From positions 1-62,000 of the forward strand of contig NMRA01000573.1 of assembly GCA_002633005.1 (NCBI GenBank): DNA of 62,000 nucleotides, read 5' to 3'. A program made the translations under genes and the position numbers. The notes under the pieces were generated by a model. The model had not been told where the DNA came from and ran no database searches. It saw only the letters and a program-made list of their open reading frames with translations. Origin of the DNA: Phoronis australis (taxonomy: Eukaryota > Phoronida > Phoronidae). Positions 1 to 12,274 of the stretch are shown one piece after another (the stretch's first letter is position 1; each line of letters starts with the position of its first letter).

Positions 1-840
1 AAAAATCCTAAAAGGCACTTCCAATCTGCGCCCTTCTTCTGACACACGCATGCCCATTACTTCCGCTTTGCTTCACTGCTTGTTTGACGCCTGCCCTTCT
101 GCACTCGGCTCTTTTGCGGACTCTGTTCTCGCACGTGCTACGTTCTTCTTAGCCTTCCATGCCTTCCTGAGGGTCGGTGAATTCACAGTCACCTCCTCGC
201 TCTCCTCCCACGACATACAGGTCAGCGACGTCGTCTTCCCCCCCTCCCTCTGGCGATTCTGTGGTCATCGCCATGCGTACCTTCAAGCACAGCTCGGGAC
301 CAGTGTCACTTACAATTCCGTCCAGCCAATCTCCCCATTGCCCGCTAGCTGCCTTAACCTTGTACTTGTCTACTTTTCAGCCCTCTCCTGGCCCCTTGTT
401 CCAACACCTCAGTGGATCACCGGTTACCCGTTCCTGCTTCAACTCCATGTTAACTAAAGTGGTTTCCTTTGTAGGACTCGACACCAAGGCTTATACGTCT
501 CATAGCTTTCGCATTGGCGCCGCCACCTCTGCGTCCCTGAACCGGTGATCCAGCGCATGGGGCGCTGGAAATCTGACGCACTAAAAACTACATTCGCATG
601 TCTGCTTTTCCTCTTCCCCAGGCTTCTTGAACTCCTGGTGAGCCTGTTGTTGCAGCTCATCATAGCTTTCGCATTGGCGCCGCCACCTCTGCGGCCAGCC
701 GTGGCGTCCCTGAACCGGTGATCCAGCGCATGGGGTGCTGGAAATCTGACGCACTAAAAAACTACATTCGCATGTCTGCTTTTCCTCTTCCCCAGACTTC
801 TTGAACTCCTGGTGAGCCTGTTGTTGCAGCTCCCCACTTC
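1..840 (+). pseudogene. Tyrosine recombinase remnant of a DIRS/Ngaro-like retroelement
   Basis: The translation carries the two signature blocks of eukaryotic tyrosine recombinases. The first is FLAFHAFLRVGEFT (about 152-186, frame 2), which holds the first catalytic Arg. The second is SHSFRIGAATSA (about 498-532, frame 3), which holds the H-x-x-R box. A downstream stretch reads VIQRMGCWKSDALKNYIRMS (about 721-780) and contains the expected nucleophilic Tyr. The blocks lie in different frames, so at least one frameshift separates them, and the 5' part of the element is cut off by the window edge. In DIRS/Ngaro retroelements and Cryptons this enzyme inserts a circular DNA intermediate. No reverse transcriptase is visible, so the exact class is inferred. 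It is certainly dead: it has a frameshift, a tandem duplication and stops. Confidence 0.75.
501..832 (+). repeat. Internal tandem duplication (about 160-170 bp) of the recombinase 3' end
   Basis: Bases 501-657 and 661-832 are near-identical direct copies beginning CATAGCTTTCGCATTGGC and ending in TTGTTGCAGCTC. The first copy lacks about 12 bases (the GCCAGCCGTGGC part of the second) and one A, which destroys its reading frame. The second copy keeps the frame through the catalytic Tyr and then stops. The duplication therefore happened inside the coding end of the element. Confidence 0.85.
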
Positions 841-1213
841 TCTCACTTTGCTTTTCAGCCCCTCCCACCCCTCTGGGTCTGTGGTTTCAGCCCACTAGGT
901 CAGGACTGTTGTTGCAGCCGGCCTCCTCCCGTTTGCAGGTCTGTTGTTGCAGCCTGTGGCCCAAGGCCTGTAGTTGCAGGCTTCAATTTCTAGTCATTAG
1001 TTCTAGTTAACTTTACTTCCTTTTCGTTAAGTTCTTGTTTTTTATATTCTAGACTTATGTATTCTAATTTGCTGTTATCCTGTTTAGTACCTATATTTTA
1101 TCATAGTCTAACCTTGTTATTGCCCGGGTTCCGCTTCCTCGGATGGGCGATGTCAGCATTCCCGTGCTGCCATTATGGCGTTTTGTGCACGCCCATCTTG
1201 CAGAGTCTTAGTT

Positions 1214-1436
1214 AGTTTTATCTATTACGTCATAATAAATGACAATATTCGCAATCCTCCTCTTGTTTTACTCTGCAACATAGCTCGTGGCGTACCCCGG
1301 GCAAAATAGATTACGATAAATATAGAATAGTTTTATCTATTACGTCATAATAAATGACAATATTCCCAATCCTCCTCTTGTTTTACTCTGCAACATAGCT
1401 CGTAGCGTACCCCGGGCAAAATAGATTACGATAAAG
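1214..1436. repeat. Two-copy 115-bp direct repeat downstream of the recombinase
   Basis: AGTTTTATCTATTACGTCA begins at 1214 and again at 1329. The two copies differ at only a few bases through CCCCGGGCAAAATAGATTACG. Position and size suit the terminal direct repeats of an Ngaro-type element, but this is inference. The stretch 840-1213 between them holds TTGTTGCAG motifs and AT-rich DNA and no gene. Confidence 0.7.
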
Positions 1437-2644
1437 TTTAATATATAGCTGCTGAAATTGTAATTTTTAAACTTAAAGAGGTTTATCCCGCTTGACTATT
1501 TTCTTTGTATTTCCAATTCATCATTTAAAAAGTTTCAACGTTTTAAGTTGCGCATTCTCCTAAAAAACGAAGTGAATATGGAATAAACTGTCACATATAT
1601 TGAGCAGTGTAAGTCATTGTAACCAACAGCATTAGGCAATAAGAAGCTGAGAAACCCAGGGTACCAGAGTAAGAAATCCTTGGCAGATGGACAAAAAGTA
1701 ACGTTGAACTGATTTAGTCCAAGTTACAAAATATTTTATCTTAAATCTGATCAAACTTGTGTTTACATGTATGACATTCGTCAGAGTTGTTTCCGTAGTG
1801 TTTCCAGGGGTATGGAAAAATAATCAAATTGTTGAAGATTTTTTCAATCAAGTGTAGCTTAGAATCACGAAAATTGTTCTATTTAGTTTTAAAAAATTCA
1901 TGTCACGTTGAAAGGCTATCATTTGAGAATTAGTAATGATGGTCTGCGTTAGAATTCATTCTATACCAATTTTAGTGAAGATAAAGGCGATGTTACCTTT
2001 TGCTTGTCTGGGAGCAGTGTTTTACATTATTTTTGATCTGAAGTAATCAAACACGACATTTAAGATTAGCTGATTGGCACAAGCTACTGGGCGAACAGAT
2101 ACAACATAACGAAATCGAAATGGAAAGTGTTGCTTGCTTGACATTTCAAAAAGGAAACTTTAGATAATATTCACTGTACCGAGGTATCCTCTTTTTCAGC
2201 ATCACACTCGCAAAATAAAGCTTACCATGAGTGTTAAAGTGTTTTTGGCGCGATATCTTAAAAAGTGCAAGAATGTGGGAGTGACATTTGAATTTGGCAA
2301 CCTTGACCTCGTTTTCAAGGTCATAGCGAGAAATGCAGAAGTTTATTTTTAAAGTGAAAATTTCTCAATACTTTACAATTTTGGGAATATATTAATAAAT
2401 TGAATGCTCACTTTCGGATATGTTGGAAATTAAGTGTTGCAAAGACATTCATCTGGCTTATCTTTACAGAATAGCAGTACCCAATAAATTGAGTCTCGAT
2501 AATGCGTGGATCCCAAAAACAAAGGCTTGCATTTTTCTGGTCGCGTCTCTCCTAATCCCGGGCCCCTGTAGTTTTGCAACTGCGCCGATACCAATAATAT
2601 ATTTTTGTTTCGGCTTTGATTCTGTAATAATTGGGGAAGTCTGA
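1437..2644. other. Non-coding, nothing recognised
   Basis: AT-rich sequence with frequent stops in all frames. I see no repeat, exon or RNA gene. Confidence 0.5.
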
Positions 2645-2800
2645 GTTGGTGGGTACTCGGTATGGAGTGTATTGTGACCAGCCGGCTGTAGTGGCTGGGT
2701 ACTCAGTATGGAGTGTATTGTGACCAGGTGGCTGTAGTTGGTACATGTAGGTGCTCAATATTAAGTGTATTGAGACCATGCAGCTGTTAACACTGTAGGT
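2645..2800. repeat. Short minisatellite, about 45-50-bp unit, 3-4 diverged copies
   Basis: The unit GGGTACTCRGTATGGAGTGT followed by ATTGTGACCAG and GGCTGTAG recurs at about 2650, 2697 and, more diverged, 2748 and 2793. The divergence suggests an old array. Confidence 0.65.
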
Positions 2801-2826
2801 ACTTAGAAGTAAATAAAAGAATATTC

Positions 2827-2987
2827 TCAATTTAGTACAATCGCTTCAACCGTGACATCTTGGACAACTTCCTTATGCCATTTGTCAACGAATGCAAGTG
2901 TTGTCATGCAATGAGGATGCGACCCACCTGTGGCGTGCTCACGATTTACAACCCAGATGTCATAAAAATTGTCTTGGCAGGGGCGCT
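2827..2987 (-). other. Candidate small terminal exon (unrecognised)
   Basis: On the minus strand a plausible acceptor (AATTAG at about 2988) precedes about 53 open codons ending in TGA at 2827-2829. The peptide includes DNFYDIWVVNREHATGGSHP and looks more protein-like than its surroundings. I do not recognise a family, no partner exon was found, and it may be chance. Confidence 0.2.
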
Positions 2988-3939
2988 AATTACGATTTCT
3001 TGAAACCTTGGATTGGTAAGATAAGTGTGTTGTGATACCTATGTCTATATTTAAATCGTTAGCGAAAGGTTGTTAAACACTTTAAAATTTGATAACGGTC
3101 TTTGCTGCTATTCTATTTTAACTCATGTTGAATTATTTATTATCGAATCGAGTTAGACGTTCCTCCGATAACATTTTTCATTCAGTATGAAAGATCCACG
3201 GGCAGGTTTCATAAGCCGGCTGTTCTCCCCTACTCGACCAGACGGTGACGCAGTCAATCATGAATATCATATCTGGCAAAATCCCTATTCTTCCCACCTT
3301 ATATGTTCACGAGTTAGAAATTGGTTCACGCATCCATTTCAGCATGACGTTGCTTACGGTGGGTAGGCCTATGTGAAGTGAAACTGGGGTTCTGGTTGCA
3401 CGTGTGGGCCAGCAGCTTCGATTTCGCGAGCCCTTTGAGGTACATGGTGAAATGGGTTGCAGCCGTGCCAACTGAATCTGAGACTGCGTGAAAATGGTGC
3501 TTCTACGAGAGGAAATAAGCATGACCTTATAGAAAGGTAAGTTTTTTAATTACCTTTAACAATTACTTCATGTTTATAATCGATTGTTAACTGAGGTACT
3601 GGCCGATGTTGACTTCGCGGCAGTCGCCAGCCGGGTTAATCATTATTTGTTGTGATGTTTGTTACGATACTTGACGTAGCACTCGGGATCTTTTCGGACG
3701 TCAAAGCAGCATTATTAATGTTTGGAATAATTTCTAACAGGTTTATTAGTGACAGTCACATCAATCAATGCTGAATGTTTATGCTGTTAACTCGACAGAT
3801 TACAATCCAAGCCCAAGGGTACGTGACAAATATCCATTAGATTATTTGTTTACACCCTATCCTACATGTCCCCCGGAAAATCTATTACACGTTGACATGG
3901 GAATATATCACGTGTTTTCAGCTAATCTTTGTTTTTTAG

Positions 3940-4167
3940 GTTTGAGGGCCAGTACAGTGCAGAGGAGATATGCATTGCTTCTGCAACCGTCCCTGAATGG
4001 ACAAAAACTGGTTTTAAGCAGTTGATTGCAGCTAACCAGCAAGATAATCCAATTCAGTGCAGATCTGTTGTCAAAGCCTACTTTGTATATCTGAGACAAC
4101 GAACAAACTTTGTATATCTGAGACAACGAACAGAGCCTTTAAAAAGTGACAGCTATTTTAAAAGAAA
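3940..4167 (+). other. Candidate internal exon with an in-frame 27-bp duplication (unrecognised)
   Basis: A good acceptor (GTTTTTTAG, ending at 3939) opens a frame reading FEGQYSAEEICIASATVPEW and continuing to about 4167 before a weak possible donor. A tandem 27-base duplication inside it preserves the frame (repeated peptide FVYLRQRTN). I do not recognise a family and no flanking exons could be joined. Confidence 0.2.
4082..4135. repeat. Exact 27-bp tandem duplication
   Basis: TTTGTATATCTGAGACAACG begins at 4082 and again at 4109. The near absence of differences between the copies implies a recent event. Confidence 0.9.
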
Positions 4168-4189
4168 GGTGTATAAGTTGTTTTGTTAA

Positions 4190-7100
4190 TTTACTTAGTC
4201 AGGTCCTAAGCGGGAGGTTGGTATAGTGGGTTGGGGTTGTAAAATTTGGTGCAACTGAATGTGTGGAAATAACAGGTAATAGTGTCGGGAGAAAGAGCAT
4301 GGTGAGGAAATTCATTAAGTTCTTCCAAGTTTCAAGAAACTGTTTTGCTATCCAAGTAGATCCATAAAAATGTATTGCATTTTCTGAATTTCCAATGATT
4401 GAACAGTCTTAACTCATGCCTTGAAATGTTGCAAGTCGTTTATAAATTCATATGACTGTCATTTTTTGTAAAAATTGAATTTTTGCTGTCAACATAGGAG
4501 TGAGCTCGTATTTGAACATATTCTAACTGCCAATACGCAAGCAATGGTGCCTTACGATTTCTAATTACTCCTAAAACAGAAATGTATTTATCACTTTTTA
4601 AATGACCCCAAGTCTTCATATCTTCTATTGGAAGAAAAATAAAAAATCCGACAAAGGGTTCCCTCAGTCTTAGACCAGAAGTGTGCTTGACAGACCCATG
4701 AATCAGTTCTTAAAACTGCTGAAAGTATGAAAAATCAAACGGCTTCAAAACGGGTAACAAAGGTTTGAAGTTGTCTCAAATGACTTCCATACTTTGCAGA
4801 CAAGTGATGCGTTTAAAGAATTGTTATGGCTCCGAATAAAAAATAAATACGCAGTTTTATACAATACTTATTAAAAACAGCCTTGCTTCCTGAAAATATA
4901 AATTATTTAATTTTGTGTGAAATTGTAGCAGAGTTACCATATCGTATTTTTGAAATCGGGCAACAACCTGAAGTACTTAATTATTCAAGTTTCAATATTT
5001 GTTCCAGGTTCAGTGACATATTTAGGGCCACTTCTAACCTGGTTCCCGGGCCTCACAAGCTGACGTCACGGATTGCTTGTGAAGGCCCAGGTACAGGGCA
5101 CTAGAACGATGATTTTCATTGACTGTCAGCTGGCAATTTTTAACCAGGAAGTTTGCTCTGCGCATGCTGACATCCGGTCTTACGTTATCAGATCGCTAGG
5201 TGTCGCGAGAGTAAAAGTTATTTTTGGGTTGCGTTTGCGGTCGAACTCTCTGGTGAGGTAGTTGTTTATATTGTTATTTTATCAACAAACTGAGCTGAAA
5301 TTATCGATTCCTTATTATGAAAATAAATCTGAATTAACAATGGCTTCACTCTTTTCACTTGGCTTTTTCAGTTTCAGTATTTGAACGCTTTATATGAATT
5401 GAAAACGTCTCTTGCAGGGGCGGATCCAGGATTTTGAGTTCGAGGGAGAGGGCAGCGGCAAGGGCAGAATATTTTGACTGTCATACATTCACACCCCCAA
5501 ACTGTCAAATGGAATCTGGGAGAATTTTAGGCAGGGCCATGGCCTCCTTGCTGCCCCCCCCCCCTTAATCGGTCACTGTACAGTGTTATAGTAGACACAG
5601 TATTCACTCCCTAGAACACCACAATTTTCGACCCTTGAGGTAGCCACAATTCTCGAGCTACACCCCTCCCCATGTTGCCATAATTTTTTCTTCCCATTTC
5701 CCTCTTTGAGGTGGTACCTCGCACAACTTGAGGGTCCTAAGCCATCAGAGCATTAAATTTCTCCTTTAAGGTGAGTTTAACCGGCGTGACTTTCAAACTT
5801 AGTGGAGAGTGATTGGCCATAATGACCAAAAGTTCGAGCATGCACTGAAAACAATTACTTCCAAGGGCATCCAGAACACCTCGGGTGTTTTCGTAACCTC
5901 AAATTTCACCTAATAGGTGAACGCTTCCTGCATGTGTGCGGACTTCATTTAGCCTATTATTCTCAAGACTGAAAATCACGTGACTTGCCATATTGTGGAT
6001 AACGTTCATCTTCATTTTAGGCTATGAAAATATTTTCGTTGCCCGAAGTGTTTCGAAGAAAAAATTGTAAGTAGGAGAATAGCCGACGTGCTCTAGATGT
6101 TCCGAGGGTAAATTTGTAGCAATGAAAATACCCAAGAGGTGTCCCAAATGGGCCCTAATCTTTAGTTTTATGCATAATCTGGTACTAGAAGAATCTCCAC
6201 CCATTTAAACAGTGACTAAAACATTATATTTCTTGCCCGAGGTTTTTAGTTCAATAATAATGTAGCCTAATGTTCCAAATGCATAATCTTTTCATAAGGG
6301 TTAATGCTAACAACTGAATCTTTTCATAGTAATTCTTGAACAGCTGTCTTTTTCACCCAAAAATTGAAGAATTCGGATCAGAGATTCCTGTTTTCAAAAA
6401 TGAGTCTGGGGCAAAGTTCTAAAAATACAGGTACATGTATCATGATATTAAAACCCCTTCTGCAGTAGGAAAAAGGTACCATTTGCAGTGTTTTTAACTT
6501 CCAGAGTGAAACCCGTTGTATTCATGGGAAAAAGTTTGCTTTGGTAGGGATTTTTTCAAGCACCATTTTGAAGAGAAATTGTTCGAGAAAAATCACCCAG
6601 CTAGGTGTCATGTCCGGTATAAACCTGTGGGAGTATCTCCTGGAATGGTTTTAGGAGGGTACTCTGAAAGTCCAAGGATGGTGATATGAACCCTATCCCT
6701 ATATGCCTAACGATGTGGGTTGAACATCATGGAAAGTACAAGCGCAATTGTTGATTTCAGAATGCGCTTATCAGATGGTGTCTTCTGGCTTCCAGATTTC
6801 ATTCGAATTAAATTCCTTAAAGTTGCTTTGAATGCGTCTTGTGCGAAAAAGAATAAATTTTGATCTGAACAACTTACCACATATATACAGGAATTGGAAT
6901 GACTAAAAGAAGAAAATTTTCCAGGCGATCTATCGTTTCACAAACAGGCTTGTGAGATAGAAATATCTTTGTGTTGTAAAATTTTACTGAAATAAATGCT
7001 TTTTGCATGAATCAAGTCAAAATAATGATAAAAAGAAGCTGGAAATCAAATAAGAGGAAATAAAAACAAAAAATAGGAAATCCTCTTAAAAGAGAAAAAT

Positions 7101-10100
7101 TCCAAGCCCTGTCTCAACTTGTTCCTTAGTGGACTTGGAAGAAATTAAACTTTGTTAGTGCTCAAAGCCATGGTTATTACACCAGGTCTTAAGCAATAAC
7201 AAACTATCAGTTCAAGGTAAGCCAATATGCCACATGTAATCTCAGTAAGGAACAGTGCGAGTTCAAGAGACTAACCAGGAGCACACACGTGAAGATTGAC
7301 TCCGGACACTAGTATCCAAATCCAACTGCTGGACATGCCAACCTTCATGCGAGCAATAGCGATTAGATTTACTCGCTACTATTTTGGCCAAAAGCAACAT
7401 TGTTAGTACGAGACCAATCTTATATTGTTTCATGGTGGTTCTAAAAAGAGGTTGGATTAATAGCAGCTTGAAAAATGGTACGCTTTATGTATAAGGAACT
7501 TTAAAAGGGGTACATTTTTTCAATACAGTTTATTACAGATGTTTTCTTATTCTCCACCATGTATTTAAATGCTTTTTGGGCTAAACAGATTCTAGCCCAG
7601 TCTTGTATGGATTGATTTAAAACCCTGAAAAGGGATTATGTGATCATATTTGAGAATACACCTCTTGAGTGAAGCTTTCAATCCAAATGAACTCTAAATT
7701 GTTTTTGTCACTTCCAGTCCACTTTCTGGCGAGATCAAGATAGTACTTAATGACCACTAAATTCAAGCTAAAATCTGAGTAAAAACTTAAGATTTCTAGT
7801 AAAACCTTGAACTGAGACTTGAACTTTTAGCTGTAATACTGGGATCATTAATTGCTATCAATAAGCATTCAAATATAAAGAAACTTATCTCGAGTTCAAA
7901 CAAAAATAGAATAGAAAATAACAAAAAATCTTGAGTAAAAAGTTGAAACCCTGTACCCAGGTGTTACTTTCATAATAGTCTATGCTTTTACAAGGCAGTG
8001 AATGTGCAACTTGAGTGGAAGTCGGGTCATTAATAACCTATTTCCCCAGAACCACTGGTGTAGTCAGAATTTTTCAACAGAGGTTGCCAAACTTGAAATT
8101 GTTGGCAACCAATGATTGTGACTGTAATGAGAGGCAACCTGGAGGCACTGCATGAACAGGGGACAGGGACAGAGGAGCTAGGCAAGCACAAAACTGAAAA
8201 GAGTTTCTATCAGGGATGTTGTGCGCCCTAAGGCTATGTTAATTGCCAGACTTGGTACTTCAGTCTATCCTTAAACTAGACCATATTTCTAATCAACACA
8301 TCCGAAAAATAAAGTTCCCATTGTTAGACAAATTTCTTAGCATGTTGTGTGTTTTTTAGCTTATGAGTATAATATTTCTAGGAACACATTAATGATGACA
8401 CAGTTTTTAATTTTGAGTCAACTGCCCAACTCTTGCCACGAGGAGGCCCCCTCAATAAGAGTCAAATTTGTAATTTTGAAAAACTTTTCGAAAAGACCGA
8501 AATGTTGACTAAAATCACTGCTGTATTATGTAGATCATAACCACAAGAATGAAACACTAGCATGTTGCGCAAAACACTGAGCAAAGCATAATGGCAATAG
8601 GCACATAGAGAGGACTCCTACTTTGAGAAACAGTGTTTTCTACTGCATAACAAGAACCAAACCAGTTTTTCACTGAATAGCAGGCGTTAAAACTTGTTCT
8701 CAAAATGCGGATTGCCAGTGACTATTGCCTGGATAACAATCCAACCCATCTAACACACAAGAAACCGTCGATTTGGGTTAAGTGACCCAACTTAAAATCA
8801 GGTTTTTAAAGTTCGCTTGCTTACATAGTCTAACTCCAGGATGCTTTAGTTACAGCGAACCATTACATAGTAGTTTCTGAATGTTTTAGAATGGTTCTGG
8901 TTTTGCAATTAGACTGAAATTAATAGCTGATTATTGCAACATGCAACACTTGACATCATGTGAACGTGGAAAGCAAAAAAATGAAACAGTTAAGGAGAGA
9001 GAGGACACTTGCATAGATTGCATATGACCAAATGTGCGCCTCTGACCAGTGTCTCAGGCATTGCAAAAGTCGCCATGAAAGGGCGAATTTCCAAATAAAT
9101 TCCACACAAAAATATTTACTTTAAAAAAATACAGTCCAGCTTGTTGCTGAAATTCAATTCCCTGTAAATAATAACTTTGCATAATTATGTTATCAGAAAA
9201 TTTGACTATTCCATTGAGGCTCTAACCAAAATGGACCAGTTTTAATGACTGTGGCAACTCACAAAAGGGTGAGGTTTTATCTTGCTGATTATACTAAAGA
9301 GTGGGTATAATCCTAATTTCACAGCAACAAACACCCTCTTAAATAATTGAACACTTCGTACGACTGTATGATGGCAGTCATTGCTGAATGGCATCGCCAA
9401 AAGCGATAATGTCAGTCATTATAAAACTATTGCTAGACTACTAAATGTTTGTGTGTTTAGGATCATTTACTGCATTTTATGCTCCTAACTTCTGTTAGTA
9501 GTGACAAGTGTGCCAGACTACTATGCAATGACAATGAATAATAGCAGAATTTCAGCATATATCCTTACCTGACCCACCAGTTCAACCTTCACGGTATTCT
9601 CGGGAGCTTATATAACGTACGTGAACATGTCAACATACGAGAGGGTGTGCTCTGAAAAGATAGAGACACTCTCCAGTGGCCGCGACGCACTCAGCTACTC
9701 CTTTCCCACTATTCGGTGCTATAGTGTGCCTAAATTAAAAAGGACTGTTGTCGTGTTGAGTGTTGTTGTGGGTGGCCTTTCTTCCACAAATTATTTCGTA
9801 AAAAGTCACATCACTTCAGAATCCAGCATAGTATACAAGACAATTATCATACAATCTTTCGTATACGTTACTGGTGATGTATTCCTTGACTCGTTAGCTT
9901 TGAAATGCGGGAGTTTGATGAAAACAGAGAGATTTAAACGGCGGAAAATCCATAGACATTCTTTTACTGGAAGTCGCCATGTTGGTGAACTAGTTTGACC
10001 TATTATACAACTGACCAATAGAATGCCTTGTTACTTGAAATCGGAACAGCCAATGATATTCCAAGAATGCGGATGGAAAAGTGCCCTGTAGCAGACCCCA

Positions 10101-11309
10101 ACCAAGCTCGTGGGTCTGTGTAGGAGACTAGGGCCACTTCAAGTCGCAGCAAAGACAAATTTTGTTACTACGTTTTCGTCCCACAGCATGTCCACACACC
10201 AGCAGTGCTGCATGGCACAATGTACAAGCCAGCGGCCCTGGAGAAATGTGAATCGCAGTACTAATTCACCATACAAAAATGTGCCAGTGGATTGTTTGTG
10301 TGTGGAGAGGAACCATATCTGGCTGCACACCAGCCAGCCTCGATGGTGAGGATGCCCTTTCATAGGCAAAGGCATGTGTGCAGACAATGGTTTAACTTTC
10401 CTGGAAGAAACAGGAGAGAGTGAAGCTAAAGAAGACCTAGTAACACTCTGTTTTAGTTCAGGGTCAGATTTTAGGCAGAAAGCGAGTCAGGTGATATGCT
10501 ATTGTGTTAACCTTCAAGAAGCTAATTGTGGATGTTATTGAGGCTGAATGATGTCACAAGAAGGAAAGCCACGTGCCGAAACTGGACCTTTTACCAGCGG
10601 TGCTATAGGCCATAGAAACTAGATCCCTTGAAATGAAAACCAAAAGCATCTGGTATAAATAACTGCCTTTCTCACTGAGTGACATTAACTTTAATTCCTT
10701 TCAGAAGCAAGGCTTCATATGGCAACAACTTTTCAATTTGGTACACGTTATGCGGAAATAACATTCAGTGACTGCATCGATCGTCTTATTGTAAGTAAAA
10801 AAGTTCTTTAATGTTACACTTTGACGATCTAATCACTTTTTCATCAACAGACAAGTTTCTCACGTATTATTCAAACCAGTTTTTAAGTCCCATACAAAAC
10901 AGTTGTTCTGCTTCTTTACAAAGCTGAATGGTCATTTTCCTGTTGACCTATAGAAATGTCCGGCAATCAAAACGAAGTATTCTATTTGTTTGCAGTTGAT
11001 TTGTTTATGTCTGTAACTATTTTTAGAGCTTTCTTGAGAAGGACATTGAGCAGTTTAAGTTTTGTGTTAACTTGTCTATAACAAAAATTCCACATGCAAG
11101 CAAAATATGTTTTAATCGTAGCTAGCTGGATAAGAATCTGCTAAACACAAGATTCGAGAGTAAATAATAATCAGTATATTTAAAGACAATATGGCAAACT
11201 GAACAACCACATAAAAACAAAGAACATCATGGTTAAAAACAATTGTAATTTCCCCTATCAGAGTCGATAATCAGTGATATCAAGCCAGGCTGACTTTCTG
11301 AATTGAGAG
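4190..11309. other. Long non-coding stretch with one dispersed-repeat fragment
   Basis: No convincing exon is seen over about 7 kb. A fragment at 5417-5580 begins GGGGCGGATCCAGGATTTTG and ends in a C-run; it resembles the inverted fragment near 38,640-38,757 and is probably a common interspersed repeat. On the minus strand TATATAAG (about 9607-9614) lies about 40 bases upstream of a donor-like CAG/GTAAGG (about 9568). This could be a promoter with a short first exon, but nothing downstream confirms it. Confidence 0.4.
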
Positions 11310-11316
11310 GTTCAAT

Positions 11317-11346
11317 CAAGGAGTGTAGTAGTATAGGAGAGTTCAC
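11317..11346 (+). repeat. Left terminal inverted repeat of the THAP transposon
   Basis: Thirty bases beginning CAAGGAG and ending GAGTTCAC, preceded by the target duplication GTTCAAT. Confidence 0.8.
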
Positions 11347-11425
11347 TTGTGAGTTCGCTGTTACCGCTACTACTAGCGCCGCCAAGTGGTGAACAAGCTA
11401 CGGTCAACCAGGAAGCGCCAAAACA

Positions 11426-12271
11426 ATGGGGACGGACGCATTTTGCAGTGCGATAAATTGCATGAATTGATCCACGAAAACCCCAGACGTGTCATTTTGT
11501 AGGTTTCCTAAGGATCCAGAAAGGTAAGGATTGCCTGTTATTCAATAATATGATACATTGTCTTTCATTTTGTGTGTTCTGTTCACGGTTGTTAGACAAG
11601 TCGATCGCAGTCCCGGTGCCCGGCACTGTCTGTTGTCTGCAGTGTAGGCTAGACCTACTGGGCTGCCGGCGGAAGGACTATGATTAACGTACGATGTGAT
11701 CGTCAGCTTTTTGGATACTTGTAGTCCATGTATTCCAAATCAAAATGTCACTCTAACGATCGCAGGGATAATTTTAGGAAAACATTCCCATGGCCATGGG
11801 TGAATATGAATCGTGGTGACACGGCCATGGCACAATCACAGCCACAGGCCACAGGGCCTTTTAAGTCTTTCATTAGTCAAGTCAGAGAATCTGTGGGTCT
11901 CGGTGAAAAGTTGTGCAGCCCTTAAAATATCCGTGGATCGACATTTGAGTCCTAGTTTTTTTTGTTGACACCAAGACGCTTTTGTCTCTATCACAATCAC
12001 AGTACGACAGGACTTCTGTAGTGTAGTTTAGTGTAGGCTACCAGTCTCTGTGAACCTGGTGAGTATGAGGTTTGTTCCTGAGTCTCTCATTGATTTCTGT
12101 TCAGGTGCAAGCACTGGGAGCCGACCTTATGAATAGAGTGCATCCTACTTGTCCAAGAACTGCAACTTATGCTCTCATCACTTCGAGGAGTCCATGTTGA
12201 TGAATGAAGAACAAGCTGGTATTGAATGCAGTGCCCGAGCAGTATTTGATGTCCCCAGTCCACCAAAAATG
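11426..12271 (+). pseudogene. THAP zinc-finger domain, two exons, inactivated
   Basis: The first exon (11426-11523) starts ATGGGGACGGAC and encodes the THAP opening, with a Cys pair (CSAINC) and then DVSFCRFPKDPER; a TGA interrupts it just after the Cys pair. A GTAAGG donor ends it in phase 2. The acceptor at 12103-12104 restores the frame exactly, giving ERCKHWEP, the usual Arg-x-Lys-x-Trp segment. A frameshift follows, and then another frame carries YLSKNCNLCSHHFEES, the C-x2-H half of the finger, and an AVFDVPSPPK-like tail similar to the THAP AVPT motif. The THAP domain is a C2CH zinc finger that binds DNA. One stop and one frameshift rule out function. It lies within the inverted-repeat element and is most likely its transposase N-terminus. 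Confidence 0.8.
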
Positions 12272-12274
12272 AAG

